From RGIG4708 sp045633845 (GTDB lineage: Bacteria > Bacillota > Clostridia > UMGS1810): a DNA stretch of 64,000 bases. The translations under genes were made by a program, and so were the position numbers. The notes below the pieces were generated by a model that searched no databases, was not told where the DNA came from, and saw only the letters and a program-made list of their open reading frames with translations. The stretch spans positions 1 to 64,000 of the forward strand of contig JAZQZC010000017.1 in NCBI GenBank assembly GCA_045633845.1. The letters run 5' to 3'. Shown here piece after piece: positions 42,100 through 50,119 of the stretch (its first letter is position 1; each line of letters opens with the position of its first letter).

Positions 42100-42300
42100 T
42101 CACTCAAGACTATCATCTTGCGATATAATTTTAACTTGCTGTTGAGCGTCTTCTAGCATTTTTGCACACTCTTTAGAAAGCTTTATACCCTTTTGATAAA
42201 GGTCTATACACTCATCAAGCTTGGCATCTCCGCTTTCTAATTTTTCGATAATTGCCTCAAGCTCTTTTAAATTTTGTTCAAATGATTTTGTTTTTGGCAT
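42100..42300 (-). CDS. xseB: Exodeoxyribonuclease VII small subunit
   Basis: A 66-residue helical protein with the family pattern FEQNLKELEAIIEKLESGDAKLDECIDLYQKG in its first half. Several small subunits bind each XseA to form exonuclease VII, which degrades single-stranded DNA in both directions. It starts 14 nt after xseA and its stop is 20 nt from the 5' end of the OLE RNA. ispA, which often follows xseB in Bacillota, is absent here. Confidence 0.95.
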   Translation of the reverse strand: MPKTKSFEQNLKELEAIIEKLESGDAKLDECIDLYQKGIKLSKECAKMLEDAQQQVKIISQDDSLE

Positions 42301-42314
42301 AAATACCTCACTGT

Positions 42315-43496
42315 TTATATAATCTGTGATTTAACTGAACCATCAGACAAAGTAATATCAACAATGTCTCCCTTGCTGACGTCATTAACACTTTTTATCG
42401 TAATATCATTACCCGAAACAACCGCATAACCTCTTGCCAATACCTTAAGGGGACTCAGTGCATCAAGTTTGACACATTTTTGCAAAAATTGCGCACAGAA
42501 TTTATCAACAATGCCCGAATATGATATTGTCATATCACTTGTCAAATCATCGGTATACTGGCGAAAATCGCAAATGTTTTTGCTTACCAAATTGTAAATA
42601 TTTTTAGAAACAATGCTATCAAATTCAGCCGCTTTGTATTTGACAAGTGCATAAAGTGCATTGTTGCACCTTGAAATACTGTCTTCAAAATACTGTTTTA
42701 ACTGCCGGCAATCAGGTACTGCCAGCTCGGCGGCCGCCGAAGGCGTAGGAGCACGAAGGTCAGCCACAAAATCTGCAATTGTAAAGTCGGTTTCGTGGCC
42801 AACTGCAGAAATTACCGGTACCTCCGAATTATATATCGCATCGGCTACAATACGTTCGTTAAAAGGCCACAAGTCTTCAATGGAGCCTCCGCCCCGCCCT
42901 GTTATGATAACATCAGGAATTATATTGCTGTTAAAGTAACGTATTCCGTCTGCAATTGTTTTTGCCGCACCTGCACCTTGAACCTGAGCAGGATATACAA
43001 ATACTTTTGCCATAGCAAAGCGTCTGCCGGTTACATTAATTATATCCTGCAGTGCTGCTCCGCCGACGGCTGTAACTATGCCGATTTTGTCTGGATATTT
43101 TGGTATTGGTCTTTTGCGATATTCATCAAAATACCCTTCGTATTCCAGCTGCTTTTTTAATTGTTCATAAGCAACATAAAGCTCACCAACACCATCCGGA
43201 ACAATCTCACTGATGTACAACTGATATACGCCATCTCTTTCATATACCGAAATTCTGCCGTTTGCAATAACCTTCATTCCATTATCGGGTAAAAACTTTA
43301 AATGCAGTGCATCAGAGTAAAACATAACACATTTTACAGAGGCGGTTCCGTCTTTTAAAGTAAGATATATATGACCTGATGTGTGTCTTTTAAAATTTGA
43401 TATCTCACCCTTGAGCCAAATGTTGGTGAGTAAATCGTTGTTATCAATATATCGCTTGATATAATTATTTAACTGACTTACTGTTATAACTGTCAT
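42315..43496 (-). CDS. xseA: Exodeoxyribonuclease VII large subunit
   Basis: A 393-residue protein: N-terminal OB-fold (TVITVSQLNNYIK to about 100), then the catalytic domain with GIVTAVGGAALQDI, DVIITGRGGGSIEDLWPFNE and GHETDFTIADFVADLRAPTPSAAAE, a coiled-coil arm and a C-terminal cap (LARGYAVV). ATG at 43496 with AGGTGA 5 nt upstream is preferred over GTG at 43505. It follows nusB by 12 nt; folD, which separates them in B. subtilis, is missing. Confidence 0.96.
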   Translation of the reverse strand: MTVITVSQLNNYIKRYIDNNDLLTNIWLKGEISNFKRHTSGHIYLTLKDGTASVKCVMFYSDALHLKFLPDNGMKVIANGRISVYERDGVYQLYISEIVPDGVGELYVAYEQLKKQLEYEGYFDEYRKRPIPKYPDKIGIVTAVGGAALQDIINVTGRRFAMAKVFVYPAQVQGAGAAKTIADGIRYFNSNIIPDVIITGRGGGSIEDLWPFNERIVADAIYNSEVPVISAVGHETDFTIADFVADLRAPTPSAAAELAVPDCRQLKQYFEDSISRCNNALYALVKYKAAEFDSIVSKNIYNLVSKNICDFRQYTDDLTSDMTISYSGIVDKFCAQFLQKCVKLDALSPLKVLARGYAVVSGNDITIKSVNDVSKGDIVDITLSDGSVKSQII

Positions 43497-43508
43497 ATAA
43501 GTCACCTG

Positions 43509-43910
43509 TTATTTAACAAAGCATGCCAAAACACCGTTAATAAACGAAGGCGAATTGTCGTCACCGTATGTTTTTGCAATATTGACAGCTTCATTAACAG
43601 TAACCTTTGCAGGAATACTGTCAAGGTATGATATTTCGGTAACTGCAAGTCTTAAGATAGACAAATCAACTTTTGACAAACGTTCAATTTTCCAATTCTT
43701 AAGGTTTGGTGCAATTTGTTCATCAATATCTGCAACATTTTTAAAGCAATTTGTTATTGTGCTGATAATATATTGTTTATCATCCTTTGAGATTTCTTCA
43801 TTTATGTTATCAAAAAAGAAATCAAGTCTTTCCTCATAACGTTCGATGCCGTAAAACGGAATTTCAAATATAAGTTTGAAAACGTTTTCTCGTGCTTCTC
43901 TTCTTGTCAT
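43509..43910 (-). CDS. nusB: Transcription antitermination factor NusB
   Basis: A 133-residue all-helical protein starting MTRREARENVFKLIFE and ending in IPAKVTVNEAVNIAKTYGDDNSPSFINGVL, the NusB signature. With NusE/S10 it binds boxA of rRNA leaders. TTGGAGGAACAT lies just before the ATG at 43910; a longer frame to 44024 overlaps the Asp23 gene and is rejected. Confidence 0.95.
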   Translation of the reverse strand: MTRREARENVFKLIFEIPFYGIERYEERLDFFFDNINEEISKDDKQYIISTITNCFKNVADIDEQIAPNLKNWKIERLSKVDLSILRLAVTEISYLDSIPAKVTVNEAVNIAKTYGDDNSPSFINGVLACFVK

Positions 43911-43929
43911 ATGTTCCTCCAAGTGCAAA

Positions 43930-44319
43930 TCATTCTTCGGGTTCAGGCTGTTCGTCGCTATGAACAGCTTTAGGTTGCTCAACGCCCACAACGTGAACAT
44001 TGACTTTTTCAATTTCAAGACCACTCATAAGCTCAACGCTTTTTTTGACGTTGCTTTGAACATTCCAAGCCACCTCGTGAATTTTTGCACCGTAATCAAC
44101 AACGATATTTACATCAATAGTAAGCTGTTCACCCGGGGTTACTTTTATACCTTTTGTATAATTTTTTTTGCCAAAAATTTCCGCAATACCACTTAATGCT
44201 CCGTTCATAGTGTTTGCGCCGTCAATTTCAGCAACAGCAACCGCCGCAATTGTTGAAATGACTTCATCAGAAATTTTAATATTACCATTATTATCCATAG
44301 CTTCATAGTTTTCCGGCAT
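43930..44319 (-). CDS. Asp23/Gls24 family protein (YqhY-like)
   Basis: A 129-residue protein with the Asp23/DUF322 core: GNIKISDEVISTIAAVAVAEIDG, a variable loop, then LTIDVNIVVDYGAKIHEVAWNVQ and VNVHVVGV, ending in an acidic tail. Position directly before nusB matches yqhY of B. subtilis, where loss is linked to acetyl-CoA carboxylase misregulation; the molecular role is unsettled. It follows the spoIIIA operon after a 69-nt gap. Confidence 0.92.
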   Translation of the reverse strand: MPENYEAMDNNGNIKISDEVISTIAAVAVAEIDGANTMNGALSGIAEIFGKKNYTKGIKVTPGEQLTIDVNIVVDYGAKIHEVAWNVQSNVKKSVELMSGLEIEKVNVHVVGVEQPKAVHSDEQPEPEE

Positions 44320-44388
44320 ATATATTACCTCCCAAGCAAGTTAAATACAAAATTTTGTATTATATTATTATGTATTATAACATAAAAA

Positions 44389-44913
44389 TTAATCGACTGC
44401 AACTATTTTTATATTATTATTGGAGTTATTTGTATGTTCAGATACCACATCACGTATTTTTGATATATCATTTTGATTGAGTTTGTCCGCTTTAACAGTA
44501 ACATTTATTGCATTATCTGTAATATAAACTATTGCATCCTTGTATCCTTTTGAAATTATAATACTTTCAGCATCGCTTTCATCAACCGAAATATCTGCAA
44601 TTTTGTTGACTTTATCGGCAGCCTCGGTTCGTGATTTTTCAGAAGCAGCAGAATTGTTGATTATATCGTTTAAAACCCTGATTGCCTGCTCTCTGTCTTT
44701 AGCCTTTTTGTTTTTTAAGCTGTCAAATTGTGACTCACTGATATTTTCGCCCGATACCAGAACAGTTGAGCCAATCGGTATATTCTGACCTTGTGATGTT
44801 TCAACCGAGGCAGACTTTTCAAATTCAAACAATCTGCAAATCGTCAGTGAAATTAAAAAAAATATAACAAGAACTGCAATTATAAAATTACGTTTTCTAA
44901 AAACCATAAACAT
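44389..44913 (-). CDS. spoIIIAH: Stage III sporulation protein AH
   Basis: A 174-residue protein with one N-terminal membrane anchor (about 7-26) and an extracytoplasmic ring-building domain of the YscJ/FliF type toward the C-terminus. SpoIIIAH in the mother-cell membrane binds SpoIIQ across the intermembrane space; a SpoIIQ-like gene is at 23264. GGAGG lies 6 nt before the ATG. It is shorter than the B. subtilis protein (218 aa). Last gene of the spoIIIA operon. Confidence 0.9.
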   Translation of the reverse strand: MFMVFRKRNFIIAVLVIFFLISLTICRLFEFEKSASVETSQGQNIPIGSTVLVSGENISESQFDSLKNKKAKDREQAIRVLNDIINNSAASEKSRTEAADKVNKIADISVDESDAESIIISKGYKDAIVYITDNAINVTVKADKLNQNDISKIRDVVSEHTNNSNNNIKIVAVD

Positions 44914-44923
44914 AGTTAGCCTC

Positions 44924-45346
44924 CTAATTATAAATCACTATTACTTTACTGTCCGAAATACCCAAAAGTGTGGCAACTGCATTACGTATTTCCAAAGAAT
45001 GAGTATTGCTGATTCCTTTTGCCGAAATAAGCGCACCGCGTACGTACGGGAGCTTTTCGCTGGTTACAAAGGGTGAATTATCCGAAAAGGTCATATCGCT
45101 TTTTGTGTTGTTATTTACAACTTTTTCGCCATTGGTATCGTATGTAAGAATTACCGAGCAATGCTCGATGTCATACGTAAGCTCTATTATATCTGCAATT
45201 TTTTCTTCCAAAACTAGACATGTATCTGCGCTTTCTGTTTTGTCATTGTTAAAGTCCTTTTGAGGTATCAGCATCAAAAATACTCCAATCAAAATTGCAA
45301 TTACAAAAAATTTATATTTAGTAATTATCTCCATTGTGTTTTTCAT
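44924..45346 (-). CDS. spoIIIAG: Stage III sporulation protein AG
   Basis: A 140-residue protein with a membrane segment at about 9-26 and a C-terminal ring-building motif domain ending in VATLLGISDSKVIVI. SpoIIIAG forms a large ring in the feeding-tube channel. It is much shorter than the B. subtilis protein (229 aa). The ATG at 45346 with AAGGTG upstream overlaps the end of spoIIIAF by 29 nt. Confidence 0.87.
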   Translation of the reverse strand: MKNTMEIITKYKFFVIAILIGVFLMLIPQKDFNNDKTESADTCLVLEEKIADIIELTYDIEHCSVILTYDTNGEKVVNNNTKSDMTFSDNSPFVTSEKLPYVRGALISAKGISNTHSLEIRNAVATLLGISDSKVIVIYN

Positions 45347-45611
45347 TTTCTGTCACCTTCCGGATATCGTTAAAATAAATATTAACATTGTCTCTGAATT
45401 TTTGTGAATATTGAGTATATTCATCAATATATTTTTCTGCAGAAAAGCTGTATGGTGCAAATTTAAGACCGACAGCTGAATTGATAACAATTGCGGATAT
45501 GGCACACACAACAATTAAATTGATGCATATTTTGGATAGGTCGTCAGGCAATATTGAAGATATAATCGACGCAAACAAAATTAAATGTATAATAATACGC
45601 AGAATTTTCAT
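45318..45611 (-). CDS. spoIIIAF: Stage III sporulation protein AF (short form)
   Basis: A 97-residue protein with two hydrophobic segments (about 5-22 and 28-46) and a hydrophilic C-terminal part. It corresponds to the N-terminal membrane half of SpoIIIAF; the B. subtilis protein is about 206 aa and has an added soluble domain that is absent here. Assignment rests on its place between AE and AG and on topology. The C-terminus is read in a second frame over the start of spoIIIAG. Confidence 0.78.
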   Translation of the reverse strand: MKILRIIIHLILFASIISSILPDDLSKICINLIVVCAISAIVINSAVGLKFAPYSFSAEKYIDEYTQYSQKFRDNVNIYFNDIRKVTENEKHNGDNY

Positions 45612-45623
45612 TATGTATCCCCT

Positions 45624-46709
45624 TTAAAATACTGATATTTCGGTTGCGATTGCAATAACAAAAGTGACAGATATGCATATCAAAACAATTGCAAGCTCCG
45701 TCAGACAATCTGAAAATGCAATAAATAAACTGCATATATTGCTTTTAGATATACAACTAAAAACACTTCCTATCAGCTTTATTATCATCGAAAACAAAAA
45801 CATTGCCGCAAAAGGGGCAAAAACAATTGCAATAACGATAACAATACCCGCAACTCCAATTGAATTATGAAGCAGAATAATAGAACCAATCATCGCTTCG
45901 GCCGTGTCAGACAAAAAAGAACCAACAACAGGTACACTTCTTGATACAGCATATTTTATACCTGTCAAAAACAGCCTTTGAGATCCGTATGTAATTGTCT
46001 GTGTCAGTTTAACTCCTACAATAAAAAATGTGGTGTACAACCCCAACAACCAATGTATTATATTACAAATAAATTTTTTAACACCGGATGTATCAAATTC
46101 CGGATATACGGATGTAATAATTGAAAGCACCAACAAAATATTTATTGCAGGAAAAATAATATTAACTGCCAGATATTGAAAAACACCTGTAAATATCAAA
46201 AAAGTACTGTAAACGCTTACCGGTATTTTGTTCATAAATACAGATGAAACGCTAAAATATACCGGAAGTGACACCTGCATAAAGCCAACAATAGAATTTA
46301 CTGTTTGAGATGCAATCTCATAAAATTTAATATATATATTTGTAAATATTCCCGAAACAAAATACGCTATTAAAAGCTCGTCGTAACTATTTGCTTTTGA
46401 ACCTTGAATAATTTTGATAACAACAGAAAACAAACATATGGCAATTAAAGTAAACATAATTGTGTTATTGTTAACTATCGAAGAATTAATACTGTTTTTT
46501 AATTCGCTTATAATTACATTTACAACATCATTAAGGTTGCCCTGTTTTATTAAATTTAACAGATTGTCAAAATTTATATTATTTGATTTGATGCTGAAAA
46601 GATATTCATTTATTGATTGCAAATCAATTTTGATTTGAGGCTGATTTGCATAACACTGCGACGGAGCAAAAATCAACAGCATAAAAATCGCAAAAAATTT
46701 GTTTACCAT
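45624..46709 (-). CDS. spoIIIAE: Stage III sporulation protein AE
   Basis: A 361-residue polytopic membrane protein with an N-terminal signal sequence (about 1-21, ending near SQCYA) and about seven or eight membrane segments. The conserved RSVPVVGSFLSDTAEAMIGS and the final transmembrane group identify SpoIIIAE, a core membrane component of the mother cell-forespore channel. It follows spoIIIAD by 9 nt. Confidence 0.92.
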   Translation of the reverse strand: MVNKFFAIFMLLIFAPSQCYANQPQIKIDLQSINEYLFSIKSNNINFDNLLNLIKQGNLNDVVNVIISELKNSINSSIVNNNTIMFTLIAICLFSVVIKIIQGSKANSYDELLIAYFVSGIFTNIYIKFYEIASQTVNSIVGFMQVSLPVYFSVSSVFMNKIPVSVYSTFLIFTGVFQYLAVNIIFPAINILLVLSIITSVYPEFDTSGVKKFICNIIHWLLGLYTTFFIVGVKLTQTITYGSQRLFLTGIKYAVSRSVPVVGSFLSDTAEAMIGSIILLHNSIGVAGIVIVIAIVFAPFAAMFLFSMIIKLIGSVFSCISKSNICSLFIAFSDCLTELAIVLICISVTFVIAIATEISVF

Positions 46710-46718
46710 ATTGCACCT

Positions 46719-47102
46719 TTACAATAATTTGTTTATGTTAACCAATAGTTCCTTTAACCAGGGAATACAAAGTGAAATCATAGCAATTCTTGCTGCCAAA
46801 TCCACTTTATCTGCAATTGATTTGTGTCCGTAATCATTGCATAAATTACATATAAAGTTTTTTGCAAGAGTAAGAATACATACTTCAAAACACAATTTAA
46901 TAATATCAGAATCAATGTTCATATCGGATATCAAAAGCATTACGTCTGATTTTACTGTATATATTTCCTGTATAATCAGTTTTAAAATTACTGTGCCGGT
47001 TATAATGTTTACGGGAAGCGCAAATTCACTTTTAAATTCTTTGACAATATTGATAATTATAATGCCTGTTACTGAGATAATAATTATTTTGTAAAACATC
47101 AA
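46719..47102 (-). CDS. spoIIIAD: Stage III sporulation protein AD
   Basis: A 127-residue membrane protein with about three or four hydrophobic segments and the C-terminal GHKSIADKVDLAARIAMISLCIPWLKELL, typical of SpoIIIAD. The start ATG at 47102 (or 47099) overlaps the end of spoIIIAC by a few nt, so translation is coupled. Confidence 0.9.
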   Translation of the reverse strand: MMFYKIIIISVTGIIIINIVKEFKSEFALPVNIITGTVILKLIIQEIYTVKSDVMLLISDMNIDSDIIKLCFEVCILTLAKNFICNLCNDYGHKSIADKVDLAARIAMISLCIPWLKELLVNINKLL

Positions 47103-47293
47103 AAGCTGAACATTGTACGTATTGCTTCAAAGAGTCTGTTGATTTCGGTTACTATCATAAGCATAACTGCTATAAGTCCACCTATAGATAGCATAAGTGC
47201 CTGCTCTTCCCTACCCGCCTGCACAAGAAGCCTGTACAGAATAGCAACAATAATTCCTATTCCAGCTATTTTGAATATTAAATCAATCTCCAT
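47099..47293 (-). CDS. spoIIIAC: Stage III sporulation protein AC
   Basis: A 64-residue protein of two membrane segments beginning MEIDLIFKIAGIGIIVAILYR with a polar turn GREEQA, the normal size and pattern of SpoIIIAC. Its neighbours AB and AD are in the canonical order. Confidence 0.92.
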   Translation of the reverse strand: MEIDLIFKIAGIGIIVAILYRLLVQAGREEQALMLSIGGLIAVMLMIVTEINRLFEAIRTMFSF

Positions 47294-47305
47294 TTTTACC
47301 TCCGC

Positions 47306-47815
47306 TCATATAAGTATCAATATAATAAAAATTCCCGATAATGCCGATATGTACATAGTAAGCTTGTTGTTTTGTCTGTTTTGATTAAGTTTGTTATCTA
47401 AAACTTTGTTTAACAGTTCAATTTGTCTGTCGGCGCAATTTTTGTATTCCATTGTGTCACCAATTCTTAAATCGCTGCAAAAACTATTCATTATTTCTAT
47501 TGTGGCTTTTGAATAACCTGCTTTGTTGCACCTGCTCCATGCATCAGAGAAAGATACAGAATTACTGTCTTTTATTTGCTCTGCAAATGACTTGAAAGCA
47601 TCTTTATGTACAAAATTTGTATTTTTGATACTGTTATTAATTGCCGATGCTATATCGTTCGAATTGTAATCTACTTCATTTTTAAAATTTTCGTAAAATT
47701 TAATTGTTTCTTTAATTTGGGCTAATACAAGATTACTTTCTTTGACTATATTTAACCCAAAAATAATTGATGACAAAAATATAATCAGTGCACCTGCAAC
47801 TTTAAAATATATCAT
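47306..47815 (-). CDS. spoIIIAB: Stage III sporulation protein AB
   Basis: A 169-residue protein with an N-terminal and a C-terminal membrane segment flanking a helical domain, resembling GspF-type platform proteins; length is close to the 171 aa of B. subtilis. The start codon overlaps the last base of the spoIIIAA stop. It would anchor the SpoIIIAA ATPase at the membrane. Confidence 0.9.
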   Translation of the reverse strand: MIYFKVAGALIIFLSSIIFGLNIVKESNLVLAQIKETIKFYENFKNEVDYNSNDIASAINNSIKNTNFVHKDAFKSFAEQIKDSNSVSFSDAWSRCNKAGYSKATIEIMNSFCSDLRIGDTMEYKNCADRQIELLNKVLDNKLNQNRQNNKLTMYISALSGIFIILILI

Positions 47816-48732
47816 CAGACAAACCTCCTGATGTTTTCTATGGTTCCTTTGCCGTTTTTGTCACTCATTTCTACAACCAAAAGCGGTTTTAAAGCATCAA
47901 TGTCCGGCCTATTCAGACAAGTATCAAAATTTTTGCCGTGGAGCGAAAACACACATTTAATACCTGATTTAAGTATATTGTTTACAGCTTCGGCTTCGCT
48001 GGTGCTCCATATTTCATCACACACTACCATATCAGGTGACATGGTACGCAAAATAACCTCTGCAGATGCGTTTTTTGGACAGTCGGACATTACAGAAACA
48101 CTGTTAAATGTACAATCTGTGCTTGTCCCCATATCCGATGGGCATATTTCGCCTCTTTCATCAATTACACACAAATGCATATGAGGATGCGTACTGGCAA
48201 GATATGAAACAAAATTTTTTATAAATGTTGTTTTGCCGCATCCCGGAGGTGAAATCACACATATGTTTGATAATTTGTTGTTAACAGTTAATTGTTTAAA
48301 CAATCTGTGGGAAAACAGCTTTCTGTTTTTTGAAATTCTGATATTAATTGAGCTTATATCTTTTATCAAGGCAATTTCGTTATTTTTTATAACCGTTTTT
48401 CCGCATATTCCTATACGATGACCGCCTTTTATGGTTATATAACCATTTTTTAAATGATATTCATACGCATATGCTGACATTTTTGTTGCGTTCTGAATTA
48501 TATTGTAAGCAGTTGATTTATCTGCAACAAAGGGTTTGTCCGCTATTGTTCCGAGGTTGTACTGCTCTGTTAATACAAAAGACGTATTATCTGCCTTAAT
48601 TCACAAATATCCCGAATTGTGTATTCTGATTTCTTCACATTTATCCCACATTACATCGTCCAATGCATAATCCAATGCATTTTTAATTTGCGAAGTAAAT
48701 ATTTCGTACAGTTGTTTTTTTATATTGTTCAT
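47815..48732 (-). pseudogene. spoIIIAA: Stage III sporulation protein AA ATPase, interrupted by an in-frame TGA
   Basis: The frame from ATG 48732 (GGAG 9 nt upstream) to 47815 encodes 305 codons, almost the 307 aa of B. subtilis SpoIIIAA, but codon 44 is TGA (minus strand of 48601-48603). Sequence on both sides is family-like: EEIRI upstream; downstream GGHRIGICG, Walker A SPPGCGKTT and Walker B LCVIDERGE. This secretion-type ATPase powers assembly of the SpoIIIA channel. Downstream translation could restart at ATG 48480 (221 aa) but no ribosome binding site precedes it. TGA is a normal stop elsewhere in this window. Causes could be a true nonsense mutation, strain variation, read-through or a base-call error. 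Confidence 0.8.
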
Positions 48733-48785
48733 ATGTTTCAACTCCTGATATAAAAATTATATTAATGACAACGTATTATAGAACC

Positions 48786-48814
48786 TTGACATTCAAAAAA
48801 AAATTGTGTACTAT
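48786..48814 (+). promoter_or_regulatory. Sigma-A promoter of sigH
   Basis: A perfect TTGACA (48786-48791) and TACTAT (48809-48814) with a 17-nt spacer, 16 nt before the sigH ATG. The 48733-48785 stretch must also hold the leftward spoIIIA promoter; no confident sigma-E match is seen there. Confidence 0.8.
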
Positions 48815-48830
48815 AGTTTTGGTGATATAA

Positions 48831-49436
48831 ATGAAAAACAATAATTTTAGTAATTATACAGATGAAGAAATTGCAGTAATGGCATCAAAAGGCGATTCGG
48901 ATGCCACTGATTTTTTGCTTTCAAAGTATAGTAATATGGTCCTTTCCATTACAAGATCTTATTTTTTGATAGGTGCAGATTATGATGATGTTATACAAGA
49001 AGGTATGATAGGTCTATTTAAGGCTATACGTGATTACAAAAAAAATGACACGTCATTTTCAACATTTGCACATATGTGCATTAAAAGGCAAATAATTACC
49101 GCAATTAAGTCTGCCACACGCAAAAAGCATATGCCGCTTAACAGCTATGTTTCGCTAAACAAAACAATATACGATGACGAGCAGGAAACCACATTGCTTA
49201 ATTTGCTTTCGGACAACATAGAACCGTCACCAGAGGATATTCTTATAAACAAAGAAGGTTTTACCATTACACGAAATAATATATTTTCGGTTTTAAGCTC
49301 GTATGAAAAATCTGTTTTGGAAAAATATCTTCAAGGTATGTCATACATCGACATTGCAGGCGAACTTGACAAATCAGAAAAATCTATAGACAACGCGCTT
49401 CAAAGGATTAAAAAGAAAATAGAAAAACTGCTGTAA
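48831..49436 (+). CDS. sigH: RNA polymerase sigma-H factor
   Basis: A 201-residue sigma-70 family protein. Region 2 reads YSNMVLSITRSYFLIGADYDDVIQEGMIGLFKAIRDY, with the SigH-specific RSYFLIGAD block; RQIITAIKSATRKKHMPLNSYVSL continues the SigH signature; region 4 (about 145-200) has the helix-turn-helix MSYIDIAGELDKSEKSIDNALQRIKKK. Sigma-H drives early sporulation genes. It is divergent from spoIIIA and convergent with a PAP2 gene, sharing a terminator that overlaps both coding ends. Confidence 0.92.
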   Translation: MKNNNFSNYTDEEIAVMASKGDSDATDFLLSKYSNMVLSITRSYFLIGADYDDVIQEGMIGLFKAIRDYKKNDTSFSTFAHMCIKRQIITAIKSATRKKHMPLNSYVSLNKTIYDDEQETTLLNLLSDNIEPSPEDILINKEGFTITRNNIFSVLSSYEKSVLEKYLQGMSYIDIAGELDKSEKSIDNALQRIKKKIEKLL

Positions 49437-49458
49437 AAATTAATTAACAGCAGTTTTT
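49423..49458. terminator. Bidirectional terminator shared by sigH and the PAP2 gene
   Basis: AAAAACTGCTGT (49423-49434) pairs perfectly with ACAGCAGTTTTT (49447-49458) over a 12-nt loop. The stem includes the last sense codons of both convergent genes. Confidence 0.8.
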
Positions 49459-50102
49459 CTATTTTTCTCGTCTATTACAAATGTATTTATTCTATTTATA
49501 TTTATGGCAAGCTTGGCAACCAAAGCTTGCACAACACCCCAAAACACATCAATTACCGAATGCTGCTTGAGAAACACTGTAGATACACAAATTGCAGCTG
49601 TCCAGAATACAAAATAAATTTTACAACAAAAATTATCAAGCTTTCTGCATCTTTTTGAAGCAAACAGAGTAACCAAAGTTCCTGATACATGAAGTGACGG
49701 ACATACATTTACTGGCGTATCGAATGAATATATCAAAGATACAGCCTTTGTAAATATATTATCTCTTGCAAAAGCTTGCGGCCGCAGGTTGAGTCCGTTT
49801 GGATAGATAACATAAACAAGACAGGCGGTAACGCTTATAAATATAATCATTTTCATATAATATATAAAGCAATCCTTGTCGTTAAATAATGTATAAACAA
49901 CCATCGACCCCATAAATATAAACCAGTAAAGATACGGAATAACAAAAAACTCATTAAATGGTATATAATTATCAAGGGTGCTATGCACAATAGCGTAATC
50001 TGTAACCACAAATCGTTCAACACACTGAAACATAATCAGATATACAATCCAGTAAAGCAGCAGATATACATATCTGTATTCGGGTTGTTTTAACATATAC
50101 AT
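49440..50102 (-). CDS. PAP2-superfamily membrane phosphatase/transferase-like protein
   Basis: A 220-residue protein with about six hydrophobic segments. The PAP2 motifs are CPSLHVSG near residue 138 and KQHSVIDVFWG near 180; the first lysine-arginine motif is represented only by LNLRPQAF, so the group resembles AUR1/inositol phosphorylceramide-synthase-like PAP2 proteins. It would act on a lipid phosphate or diphosphate. It is the third gene of a trio with a glycolipid glycosyltransferase and a CrtO-like acyltransferase. Start at 50102 or 50096; no clear ribosome binding site. Confidence 0.75.
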   Translation of the reverse strand: MYMLKQPEYRYVYLLLYWIVYLIMFQCVERFVVTDYAIVHSTLDNYIPFNEFFVIPYLYWFIFMGSMVVYTLFNDKDCFIYYMKMIIFISVTACLVYVIYPNGLNLRPQAFARDNIFTKAVSLIYSFDTPVNVCPSLHVSGTLVTLFASKRCRKLDNFCCKIYFVFWTAAICVSTVFLKQHSVIDVFWGVVQALVAKLAININRINTFVIDEKNRKTAVN

Positions 50103-50119
50103 CAGTTTTTTTTAATGTG

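Noticed and set aside
47815..48480. spoIIIAA as a complete 221-aa gene starting at ATG 48480
   Set aside because: No ribosome binding site precedes this ATG and family sequence continues upstream in frame to a proper start at 48732, interrupted only by TGA.
48601..48603. TGA read as selenocysteine or tryptophan
   Set aside because: TGA is used as an ordinary stop in several genes here, no adjacent SECIS-like hairpin is evident, and SpoIIIAA is not a selenoprotein family.
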